Source: Andrena cerasifolii
Lineage: Eukaryota; Arthropoda; Insecta; Hymenoptera; Andrenidae
Assembly: GCF_050908995.1 (NCBI RefSeq)
Contig: NC_135121.1
Span: 10,416,001 to 10,480,000 of the forward strand
Direction of reading: 5' to 3'
Length of the DNA stretch: 64,000 nucleotides
Numbering within the stretch: position 1 is the first letter of the stretch; the number at the start of each line of letters is the position of its first letter. Positions 1-12,500 of this stretch are shown here, one piece after another. A program made the translations under genes and the position numbers. A model generated the notes under the pieces. The model searched no databases. It was given only the letters and a program-made list of their open reading frames with translations, and was not told the DNA's origin.

Positions 1-396
1 GTAACGCGCGGTTCGCCGGTGGGCCACTGGCATTGCTGGCTCTTACGATCGAGCGGAACGAGCCCTAAACACAGATTACTCCCTTTTCGCGTAACAGTGT
101 TTCCTCCGGTGCGTTTCTCTCCGGTGAACGCGATCCTCCCTTGTACATGCCAAGGCTATTCAGACCCTTATCGACTAGGATGTTGCTATTAGTCAACAGG
201 CGCGCAGGCACTGCGCGCGTATGGTCGTGTTGGTTGCTTTAACGCGGGCGAACGACTGGCAACCCGTCCCCGGTGGCACCCGACGTTTCAAAGGAAACAC
301 GTTGCTCGGTTGGAGGGTTCATAAGGTGGCCCGGTCCGAGCGTGTGCCAGGATTGTTGCCGCGTCGCCCGCGTTTCTTGGGGAATCAGAAGCACAC

Positions 397-599
397 CGAC
401 GGCCTGTAAAGGCCGGTGTATCCGCATAATCGGGCGCGCAGTGCTGGCAGCAATATCGCCGCCGCTGATAGATTGTCTTGCAGCTGCGAGCACTCGCAGA
501 TGAGCAGGTACATCTTGTCGCCCTGCGACATGGATTTGTGCAGCGTGATGCGTCTCAGGCCCACCGATTTCGGCAGGTATCGGTATATCATGCGGGCAC
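397..599 (-). CDS. Unidentified gene, leftmost visible exon
   Basis: The acceptor tcctatcttccag joins the previous exon in frame as WLYWTGARMIYRYL. It encodes LPKSVGLRRITLHKSMSQGD, KMYLLICECSQLQDN and LSAAAILLPALRARLCGYTG-LYRPS. The donor is taken as CCGTCG|gtgtgc. It is only moderate and the frame stops three codons later, so the exon end is less sure than its start. The next exon lies left of the window or in its first 390 bases. Confidence 0.75.
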
Positions 600-3500
600 C
601 TGGAAGATAGGAAACAGGTCGGTTCTATCGAGTCGTTCTTCGAAGGTGGCCTGGTCGAGTTTATGTATCCGGGGTAACCCGCCCTTCCGTACGAATAGCG
701 ACGCTTTGGGAGGATTCTAGAATCCCGAGGATTGAATACTAAAAAGGTGAAGGACGTTTAGATATCGAGCAGAAGTATAATTCAAGGTCACCCGTGCCTT
801 CTTCGCGAATCAATGACTCACGCTGTGATCGAACCCTTGTAACCCAACCCAGCTATCCCGGCTACGGTATACCGAGTAACCTCGCAATCCTTGGCGCCAC
901 CACCCATCGATTTCCCTCCCTGGCACTTGAATGCCCCCGCGCGGACGAGTGGATGGAATTATGTTAGAAGGGTGTCGAATAGAGTACCGGTCCAGTAGAG
1001 CCAGTTCTGCTCGAACTTGAGGCCGTCGTCGCCCTCGAACACCTTGAAGATCGAGACGATGTAGCCGGTGGACGGAATCGGTGGCCTCACGCCAGGTGGT
1101 TCCAACGGCGGCCTGGCGATGGTGGCTACCTCGTTGAACAGGTCCAACGTGTGGCTGGCCGCGTAACGAAGGTCGCGGGGATCGAACTTCCTCAGGGCGG
1201 CGCATTGGACCTCGTTGTAAAAGTCCACGGGGTCCGTGTTCTGCTTGTTTATCAGGTAGTACGTGATAAACGGGAAATCCGCTGAAATTCAATCGTAACA
1301 ACGGTTCACCGTGTCGTTCTTAGGCAGTTACATTTAATTCGCCGTGGAAAGACGTGCAGGCTCGACTAGGGTAGACGGAGTATCTAATTCAGTTCCGCGC
1401 CATTCGAGACTCCAGTGTTTAGTATCGCAACGGGGAGAACGTTCAGTCGGGGTACAGAGCCAGACGTTGGTATCAGGGTTTGTCGGTTTTTAAAAACCGT
1501 TTTTTGTTGTAAATTTAGCAAATTCGAAAACTGGTTTTTAAATTTAAAAAAGAACGGTTTTATAGGCTAGAATTAATATGTAAACATGAATTAATTGTTT
1601 AATTAAAAAGGTTAGGTAACAGTTTACTGTAAAACTAATCTTCATGAGTTCATATTTTCGGAAGAAAAATACTAAATGAAATAAAGATTTATAATTTATA
1701 TTTTGTACTGATTTGAGTTATTTTAGTTTTTTTTCCAGTTGGTTTTATATACAGTGTATTTTATTGTTATATTTTTGTGGATCCACAAATATTAAATGAA
1801 CTCAACAATTTTACGGATTTGTATGAATTTTAGTTATTCTAATTTTGTTCATTTATTCAGTTTTGTATAGATAAAATATATTTTATTTTGTTTTATTTTT
1901 GTAATTCCATAAATATTGAAAAACTGAAAAATTTTAAAATAAATACAAATATTTATTTTCTATTTTAATTACATTTTTTTGTGAAAATTCGAAAACCGGT
2001 TTTTTCAAAAGTCGATATTTGTACAAACCCTAGTTAATATCTACTAATCCAGCGTTCGTCAACCTTGTTACACCTGCGGACAGGCAGAAATAGGAGAAAC
2101 ATTAGCCAGCTGACGGCTAAGATAGAAATACAAACCAATGTAGGTAGTATTTTATTTATTAAACCTAATGTTATAAAGTTACAATTTAATTTATTTATTT
2201 ATTTTTATTAAATGTAGCGGCCACATGACTCCGGCAAAATTTTTGGCAGACCGGCAGGAGACCACCGGTTGAGGAACGCTGTACCTACTGATCTATTACG
2301 AGGCGTCGTCGGATTACCATTTTTCTCCATGTTCGTGAGCAGAATGCTCTGAGAGGCGGATGGCGCTATTTCGGCGACCAATTCGGCGGCAGTGTCACGT
2401 TGCAAGACCAACGGACGAGAAACCGGAGATTCGACTACGGGATCCAGGGGCTCCAGGGGCGTCATGAAATGCGCGAGGACGCATTGCTTCGGGTCCTCGA
2501 CCTCCAGTACCGACAGGGGACTTCCTGCCCGCTTCTTGTCAGCTATGGGCGCGTGCTGGAACGAGTCGGAATAAAGCTGTGGTTGGAAAGAAAATAGACG
2601 ATTAATCTCTATGCGCAATGTCCGCTTCTATTCGGTTCTGTGGTTAGCTCGTCGGGTTAGCCGAAGAAACCGTAGCTAAATTTCTCTGCGCCTGTTTCTC
2701 TGAGGAATCAGGGTCAAGGTTCTGTCCCAACGTCCACGGGAATTTAATAGCTACCGTAAACTGGGGGAACATTGGCAGCACGGGGCAACATTGGCATACC
2801 CCGGAATTATATTGTTTTACGTCAGATTAGTAAAATTTAACCTGTTAATGCTATTTATATGCAATGCTATTAATGCTATTAAGGTGTAAGAAATAAAATA
2901 AAGTAGGAAAAGAACAAAAATTTTATGCATTTTGACACTTGTAGTACAATCACAAAAGATGCAATGTTATGATAGGATACTCAAAGCAAATGCAAACATG
3001 TTAATTTTTAAATTATATAACAAAATGTTTCAAAAACCTGCCAATTGTCCCCCAGTTTACGGTACGTCGGGTTGTTCGTGAAACTTATTTTCCCGTGTGA
3101 CCGCGCGCGTCGCTCACAGTATGCTAGCACGTCATTCATTAGATCCGCGTTTGTTGTGCACCGCCTCGGTGGCCACGCTTTTATCTATTTTTAAGCGCTT
3201 GAGGCCGGGCCAGCAAGGTCGCCGTTCGTCGCGGTTACCGGGTCTCTAAGGCCAATAACTCGAGCGTTCTGGTTTTAGCAGGTGTATTCCCGATTAACGT
3301 AACTTCGCTGCGGCTGTCCGAAAGTCCGTCCCAATCGAAATAATTGTCGTCGGCCGTGGAGTTATATCGCGGACCGACGCGTAGACGCCAACGCGATGCA
3401 TCATCGTCACGGGGACCGTTTCGGGGAACCGCGTATTATTCCACCTCCCAAAATCCGCCGACCGATTCGCGGTGCTGCGAAAGAGCGCTCTCAGCTGATC

Positions 3501-6500
3501 GATCATCGCGCCGTGTGCAAGTCTCTAACCCCGGACGGACGTGAATCGTGAAATATACGTTCGCGGAACGACGTATGACAACAGGCGTGTAATAAAATAC
3601 CGGTCAGCAACACAGAGAACGCTGCTAAATGGTGGAGGGTGAAAATGGTATTCGCGCGCTTCTGCGATCTAATTCCTTTGGTTCGCAAAATTTCGAATAT
3701 AGGTACTTGCTGGCTTGGTAACTAGGTACCGAGTCAGTAGTTTACAAAACACGGATGTTGCTGACGTCTGTCCGCGAACTTAGGTGAGCAAGTTTTTACA
3801 TACCACCTCGCCATTGGATAGCTTAGGTTTCGACGAAGTTTTTGTTAGTTGATAGAAGTTTGTACAAAACTAGACACACATACCGGAACTCCTGCCGGTA
3901 AAAACCGCTCGAGGGACGCGAGGGGGATGATGAAACAGTCTCGGTCCAGGGTGGCCAGGGAGATTGGCTCGCCACGCGGTGGGCTGTTTCCGGAAACCAC
4001 GAGGGGCGTGTACGCGCCGGATGCCCGGTTCCCGCTGAAGGAGACCTATGGGGCACCATACAACACAGGATAATTAACTCTGGCTAACTTAGAAGATCGA
4101 TTAGTCCCCTCTTTCAAAAGTCAGCCCAAAATCCTATATAAATTCTAACAATTCTTGGCGAGGAAGTGTTTTACATTGGGGACGAAGCACTCCACCCGGC
4201 AGTGCGCGCGTGAGGGTCTACTAAGTAGGCCTCTTTAGCAATAGGGTTGACACTCACAAGGGAAGATCCCGAACTGGAGAATTTAAAAGATTCTGAAACT
4301 TTGTGGACATGTAGGGGATTTTCTCCTGAATACAACGCAATTTTCTTTTGCTATCCATTTTCACTTGAAGGGGGTTAAACTAACCCCTGAAGATTCGGCT
4401 ATTTTTCGATTTTATTTTGTAACACGCAATCTGTGATAGAAAAAAGTTTAAAGACAAAAGTTACTTCTTTTAATTAGACTTATCAAATCGTAAAAGTTTT
4501 ATCAATTGTTTAAACAATTAGAAAAAGTTATAAACAAAAATATTAATGTTTTCTAAAACTTGTTGTTTCACGTGAAATCTGAGCTAGAATGTTTAAATAA
4601 TTATGAAACAGCATAATCCATATTTTTGTCTATACAATTTGATTTTTGTTGTATTGCGGAACTGTGCTCCTCGACAATCGAAGAACTTTTGGATCCCATT
4701 GTAACGTACCTTAATCTGCGCGGCGAGCAATGTTCTTCTAACATTTATTAGCAAAAACATTTCAGCAAAAAAAACTACGTTGCAATCAGGAGGGAATTCC
4801 CTACATATCCACAAAGTTTCAGAATTCTTTGAATTTTCGGGTTCGGGATCTTCCCTTGTAAGTCTAGTTACCAGATACATTGTTTGCATTCCGTATACAG
4901 GAAAAAAAAATAAGTACCATGGAGTAATGTTAATGTTCGTTTAGATCTATATTGTTCGAGTATTAATAAAGAGTTGCAAACACACAGATTTTTCTATATC
5001 GTAGTCAATCAATGTTACTTTTTACTGGGGGTCCATGAGCACTGCACGTGGATATTGTGTTTCAAAAGTTCACACGTGCACTGCCGGGTTAACGGTATCA
5101 TCCAAGAGTACAAAACCTCATCCACCTTTACAAAACATAAACGTGCTTCTGTTTAAAATGAAACATCGATAGCCCCAGAAATCTTCTCTTGGTCCTCTTG
5201 AAACAAACTTCCCTCCAAAAATCTCAATATCCTCTCAGCGAAGCCGAATCGCAGTCACACACGACATTCGTCCGCCCCTCCGTGATCACTTCTCGTTGCG
5301 ACTTGCAACTGCGTGCCTCAGAACCAAGTCCCAGTACATGATCAATCGGTTGATCAGCCGAATTATCGCGCTGCTGCTCGGCAACCGAAACTGCTTCCTG
5401 CGGTAATGCCGCGCGGTAGTTTCGTACACGTAGCCGAGCGTTCGTTTACTGCTGATCGTAAACAGAAAGTGGTGCGCCGCTGATCCCACTCGTATTTACC
5501 AACGCTTCCGCCTGAAACCTTGGCTGTTGCATTTTTAACGGTCGTGTATCCGCCGAACGGCACCCCTGAGTAACAAGTGAATTCTAAAGTCGACACCGAC
5601 TTCTCTAGATGTAGGTTAACGCGGTTCCTTTCATTGTTGCTGCGCCAGGGGTATTTCGAGGGTGACGTGCCGTGATTTATGGCGACATGCGAATGCCTTG
5701 TAACGTCCTCCTGACATTTTCGAGCGGGTTACACCATGGGGCGTGACATTCTCGACGCTGTTGGCGCGAGGAGCTTCAGACGGTGAAGATCGCGGAGATC
5801 AAGAGGGAGTTGAGCGTGTCTTAGCTTCGCTGGGGGTGGGCCCAGCGCGAGGGGATGAATCTGATTCCAAGTTGCAGCTTCTTCGCGGCGCGAACCGTTC
5901 CTTTCAATTCAAAGGAAGCACCGAAAGCCATTTCCTATTGTATACAAACCTGGAGTTCTCATCCTGAGCTCAGTCGCGACTATTATTACTAATTTAATTA
6001 TTTACTTTTCTTCTGTCGGATGCGCAATAGCGCGTGAAAACCCCCTGCGAGGTACGCTGCAACCGGTGCTCATAGAGTCTCGCCCTTGGTGCTCGTAATG
6101 CGTTCGAACGCAGGTGCGCTGGCAATTGATAAACGTTTCCTAACAATGCAACGCGCGATTGAAACGCAGAAGTTAAAACCTGTGACGTTCGAAAGCCAAG
6201 CAGCCGCGTATTCCCAAGCTCGGTGTGTACCTGGGAATTATTAGTCTCGGGCTCCTCTATCCAGTGCTTCTTGGAAACTCGATTCTGAAACTCGCCAGCA
6301 TCGCGGCCAGGGATATCCGCCAAGGATAAATATCAGAATGATATCCATGACAGGATGCACACCTTGCACGCGAGGCTCTCTAGTTACTTGATAGTTCGAT
6401 CCTCCGCGGTGACATCCAAACTAATTTCCATTCTAATGCCTGTCCTCTCCTTTTACTTTTCAGTGGAGCATCCCGTTGCTTCCTGTTCGCTACGCGAGCC

Positions 6501-9500
6501 CGTTTCACGTTCGAGAGGAGATACGCATTTACATTCGGAGAGGAACCGAGGCGAGATACACCGCAGCCTGGTACGTACCCTGTACATATCCTCCATCCTG
6601 CCGAAGGTGCTGTAAAAGTCCACCTGACAGATGGTAAGTCACTTTACGTTCCACCGTGGCGGCATTCTAGCCGACAATTTTCGAATTCGCCCGAGTGCAG
6701 CCGTAAAACTTTAACACTGTTGCTGCACGGGAATGTATCGCAATGATATCTGCGCCCCGCAGTCGATACAGTTGTCCGTCCGGTGTCTCTCGGGCGTTGG
6801 GGCGCTTTTTATTTCTGTAATCAACGTTAGAGACACCCCATTCGCTGTGCACCGCGTTAGCCAGCGAAATGGCGCAGAACGACCTTGATTACTCCCTTCA
6901 AACTCCCAGTTCCACCCACTCGACTGCTACAAAGGATGCTCTCCAGCTGGCTATTGCTATCCGCCGTTCCATTAAACATCCAGAATATAGTCTCCTCCGC
7001 TTCGAGGAGTGGATACCGCTCTCAACTTAAACGTCCTTGTAAATAACGTAAATTGATATCAGGCGACCCGTTTCCGTGACCTGTCCCCATGAGTCTCTTC
7101 CCTTCGATTCTTTGATTGCCCCGCATCTTCTACAAAAGTACACCCTTGCGGGTCTTCTCCATTCCCCAGAAGCTACCCCCGTTTGTAGCTGCCAGCGCGA
7201 AGGCTAAAGCTCAGGGTATCTTCCAACTAACAAAGATAAGCTTGAGGATCCATCTTCGAGTTTCAGGTTCAGGCGGTTGCTCTCTAGCTACTCCCAAAAA
7301 TCCGCTCCGGACGCGGTTCGTATCGGCGATCCAGGGAGGAATTCGGGCTGAGTCGGGGGTCCGGAATGGGCACAATGAGCGGCGGATATCGGGCATAGTC
7401 GGTCGGCTGCCAGGAAATTTATTGAACGTCGCGAGATCCGCCTTGGCGTGCAATAAGATAGCGAGTTTGCGTGCTGGTCGGGCTGGCCGGCGTAGGTGTA
7501 ACTTTATGCGGCCCGTTCCGTGCACGGCCACTCGTTTCCTCCATAATTCCGCCCGCCTGCTCGTCTCGCGGAAACTATACCGTGTTCATAGGTACTCGTC
7601 CCTTCTCGGCTACGTGTCCGCGTGTACGTGCATCCTGGCCCCGGAGGCGTGCACTTCCCGCTGAAATATCGTCACAAGTGACTCGCGTCCAGGCCGGCCG
7701 TGTTTCAGGTAGCCACCAGTCAATAGCCAGGGTTACTTGCACGTGGGGGATGAGTTGCGGCGTATTTCCTCCCACCGCTGGCTCTTGCTCGTTCGACCTT
7801 TTGTGAAGAAAAAAAAAAAAACAACCCACGTACCCTCTCTCCTCCGTGACCGCTGCGGCCTCCAGCTGGGAACGCTTTAATCGCGACCGGCACGATAACC
7901 GTATCGTGTCCCTGATCCATCGCGGATGTCTGTTCATCGATACCCAGCGGGGGCAGGGCGAAATGGGATTTGTAACGGTTCCGCGAGCAGTCGTTTTGTA
8001 AGGATTCGGGATTCGCGTCGCTCTGTAATCGCAGAAAAAGGGGCTGGTGTTTTTCGTTGACACGTTGCAAGTGCATTAAGTGTCGCTGTCGGGTAGATTC
8101 GATAGGGTGCACGATTCTTCTTGCGTCCTTCGGATCTTCGACATTGGAGGATCGTGCATAGTAGCTGTTCGCAGTTGGTGACTGATTAAATTCAGTCCAC
8201 GTCCCCTAATTGGACGACACCTGAGCCGAAACATCTGATTAGACGGGAGTGAACGGCCGCACGTTGCGATCAGGGTGCATCAATACCGTTCGCCTCTTAG
8301 GTGGACCCAAGGCAGAGCGGGGATTAATTTTACCATTCTCGGCTTGGTAAACACTGTCTGCAAACTCTGCAGGAATGGGGAGGGTCTTGTTCGTACCTAG
8401 ATGCTTCTTCGCGTTGCTCAGAGCTGCCTCTGTGTATTAATTTCGTTAAGCTGTGCCTGCGTGCGAGCCCGACACCCGTGCAGGGTATTTCTGAAGCTTA
8501 ACTACTCCCGGAGTGGATAGCAGGTTTTGCTTGCGTTTCTTTTAACTGCCATTTCCCCTGAAACACCCTGTGTACCCGCAATAGACTCTACCGCTATTAA
8601 AAACCTATGCTCCTTCAGACGAGACACCCACTCGACTAACAATAGCTGCTCGGAAACCCTCGGCAACCCCGAATCTCGTCAAATCCACTTATCTCTACGA
8701 TTATCGCCACTTTCCTTCTACCAACAACTGGAAGCTGGGTCATTCCACGCTAAATCGATCACTTTTCTCCCTCGAAGTCTCGAATTTTTTTTAAACTTGA
8801 ATATGTTGTAGTCCTCGTGGAATTAGGGAGGGTTTAAGTCATCATTTTGTCGATTTCGAGTCTGTTTAAAAAATGCAGGGCCTTGAATTTTGCGATTTTT
8901 GCCTATTTTCGTGAAAATGGGTTGTACTTCTGAATTTTTATCTCGGAAACTATTTGTCGGATTTAGTTGATTCTTACGACATTTTAACGTGGAAGGATTG
9001 ACCCTTCTGAATAAATTTTTTCCACATCGAAAAATTAATTTTGCAAAATTGAAAATTATAAACAAATTTTTATTTTGCAAATTCGGGCTCGAGGTCTCAA
9101 TTTTAAAAATCCGAAAAAAATACTATCATACTCCTTGAAGTTTTTTCTACAAAATAACCCTATCTGCAGGGTGGTGCGGCTCCTATTAACAACGCAGTGG
9201 GGACTACTACGGTCGACTGACCACACCGTTACCATGCCATATTACTTCAATGAGGTCTAAAAACAATATCGATGGATCCTGTACTCGTCTAAATAGTGCA
9301 ATTTATACCTGCAGAAGAACTTTACTAACCCACTCTTTGCCAATGACTTTTTTTATAAAAATCAGATTTCTAAGTTTAAGCCCGGTTCGCTTTAAAATAA
9401 ATCCTAGACATCGGGGGAGAAAAGTGATCGATTTGGCGTGGAATGACCCAGCTAGAGAATCAAACACAATCCTCCACCATGCACCATCCACAGACAACAA

Positions 9501-12500
9501 GGACATCCATACATACGTACCTGTCTAGACGCAGTAGGCGTAGCTGGCTCAGAGGGATCCTTCTGCTGGCCCAGCAGTTTCCTCCTCGCCTGGTTCGCTG
9601 CCCCCGAGCCCTGTCCTGCCCCACTGCCTCCTCCGCCGCCCCACTTGATCACATGGGGCCCGGAGTTCCTCCTGGGTGGCGGCCCCAGTCGCTCGGTGGG
9701 CTCCTCGGGAGGCGAGCCCAGGGCACCGCCTGACGGTGGCGTGAGGAACAGGTGAGTCCGGTACCCGAAGCCCTGGTGCTCGTGATCGGCCATCGACGGG
9801 ATGTAGCCGAACTCTCGGCTCCGTCTAATCGGTCCGCGTGCCCCGACGGCCGTCTGGCCGGCGCCGCGCACCACGCCGAACCGCGTCCCCGTGTACCCCA
9901 AAGCACCTGCCCCGTATGTACCGCCGAGGGCCGTCCTACCCTCCAATCCACCTCCGCCTCCTCCTCCTCCTCCACCACCACCGAGTCCCTTCTCGCCGCT
10001 GAAGTTCTTACGGAACATAAGATTCATGACTATGACTAAGTTGTCCGCCGGTCACCGTTTCGAGAGTGTTATTGTATTCTTTTTTTTTTGTTGTTGTTGT
10101 ATGGCGCGTGGTTTGGTTGTTTTTGGTTTTGTTTCGCTGACTCGGAACGCGAGTGGAACAAGCAACGACCAGCGGTGGTGGTGGTGGTGCTCGACGATCA
10201 CGAAAGCGTCCCTATACAGGCAGCTCCCCTATGCGTGTCCCTTTCTCAGTCCCCCGCGACTTTATACGTTTCAATTACTGTATAATTGCTTTTCATTCGA
10301 TCAGCTAATTCACTAGAGCGTTCATACAGGGACGATGGTGCTGAGTCTTTAGACGGGCCAACGAACCCAGCCTGTCGAGCTTCATTCGAATGGGAACAGT
10401 CGAATGGTAACTGTTGCACTTGCGGTCAATACCCTTTGTCACATACTCGTAGGAAAGCCGGATGGATTCTTTAGAGTCCAGAGGAACGCTTTCTCAGCTT
10501 CCTTGGGGCGAGCGGTATTAGACAGGAATGAGATCTCAGCGGGGTTAACGAGTGGTTTAAACGGGCGTGATTCCCTGGCACACTCGTGCACTCGTTTGTT
10601 AGGGGGTGATTAAGTTTCCGGCGCGCCAGGGATCAAGGTGGCGTTAGAAGATTCAGAATTATTTATTCGGGAATCGCGCGAAGCGTCGCAACCGCCCCTA
10701 CTTGCAGCGGAAACTTTCGAAACGGGGATTTAACGGGCGTTTCCGTGTCCCTGCGAGTGGCGCGTAAACTTTCGCCCGTGCCACTTCTGCTCGTTCTTCG
10801 GAATTACCCGCGAGGAGCGACGTACATACCGAGACAGGCTCCTCCCTACTTTTCCATCGACGCGACCGCTAACAGTTGCGCAACTTTGTCGTTGAAAGGA
10901 ACACAATTATACCTACTGGCTGTTTATGCACGCTAGCTTCTGTTTAATTCAAACCAGCGAACCCTGCATTCCATGGCCGCAACTAGATCCTCGATCGAGC
11001 TCCTTTTCCCCTTCGCGACACCCCTCCGTCTCATGCCCCATTGTCCCGTATTGCGGGGAATTTTCGCGTCGGGCGGTTTCCCCCGTGCGAGTTTCTTTGC
11101 GGTGAAAGAAACCGGCACTGTTTCAGTTTCACAGCTAGACTCTAGCGTAGAGAGGATATAGACGCGCTCAATTTAGCTCGCCAGAGACTTCAAGGTCCGG
11201 AATTATAATTGCAGCCGGTCTAGTCGAGCGGGAAATGATGGATCGCGTGTCACGCAGGAATCAAGGATCTCTATCCTTCTCTGTCGTGATTATAATTACG
11301 AGTACCGTGTCCAATTGATACGCCTGATTGCGCGTCGTCACCCGAACTCGACGACAGCTAGTGCCCCCCGACTTTCGGGATCGGAGCTTCTCGAACTCCT
11401 TCTCCACGCAATGTCTTTGTAGCTTCTTCCTTGCACTCTGTTTCCAAGGAGGAAGTTTTTCCGAGGAGCTGTGCGTAGTAAGCTTCCCAAGCGTCTGTAC
11501 ACCGTCTGAGAAGCGTTGAGAGTATCAGAGCCACTCAAGTTTGAACCGTAGCTTCGCAAAACGCATTAGAAGAGCCGACGCTGTCGGAGTTAATGGAAGA
11601 TACCGCGCTACTGAACTTGGAACAGTTGCGAACTGTACAGAGGAACCGTGCACGTTTGCCACGTTTGTCTTCCGAAGTCTCTGGCCGCCCAGTCCTTTTA
11701 AATACAGTCACATTCTAACTGCGTCCCGCCTTTTCCTTGTATCGCGACGATTTCGCGAGATGAGCACGGAACAACGCGTAAATAGACGTCTCGGACCTCG
11801 GTTTAAAAGCGACCAGGAACCTGGTCTCCTCGTCAGGGAGGACTGTTCAGTCGACCCAGCGACACTGACTTTAATACTCGAGAGTCTCGATTGATCTGCC
11901 GCAGCCACAAGGACTGTCTTGTCACGACAACGTTCGGTGTTCACGGCGCAGCTGGTGAAACGCGAACAAGCCACGCCGGATCGCATTATTCCCGCCGGGT
12001 CCGAATCAGAATTTTGGTACGTTTCTTTTTTCGCGAAACCTTGGGGATCTCCGGACTGACGGCCGGTCCAAGGAAGCTTTTCGGGAATGAAGTTACGGGA
12101 CTTCTCGGCAGAGTAATCGATCACGATCGATCGCATTCGAAACTCGTAACGATTCGCCTACGACTCCGGAAGGGTCCCTTTAACCTAAGTTCGAGCGTTC
12201 ATCGACGATCCCCACAAGAACACCCTAGAGCCCCAAGTTCTCCACTCGTTACCCTGAATTTCCCAAGGAAAGAAGAGTGACGGAGCCCCAGCCGCAACGA
12301 CAGCACTTCCACATTCTTCTTCCCAAGAAAAAGTCCCGTACTCTCTCTTTCTCTCGGATCGGATGCACCTTGGCCAAGGGGAGGAAGATCATTCGTATGC
12401 AACGTCGATGGCAACGCAAGTGCAACAACTAGGAGGCAGGGGTGTCGCTCGCGCGTTCACACTCCGTTTCGCTGTGTACCTAGCCGACGCGAAACGAAAG

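Noticed and set aside
810..1301. 163-codon minus-strand frame
   Set aside because: A shadow in another frame of the exon 988-1281. The spliced frame with the FYNEVQ and WLYWT words is the coherent one.
2208..2318. Open frame continuing past the donor of the 2318-2576 exon to a TAA
   Set aside because: The spliced form joins the next exon in exact phase. The read-through is kept only as a possible intron-retention end.
7116..8112. 182-, 162- and 130-codon frames
   Set aside because: Mutually overlapping and with no conserved features. One reads through a poly(A) run as a phenylalanine or lysine string.
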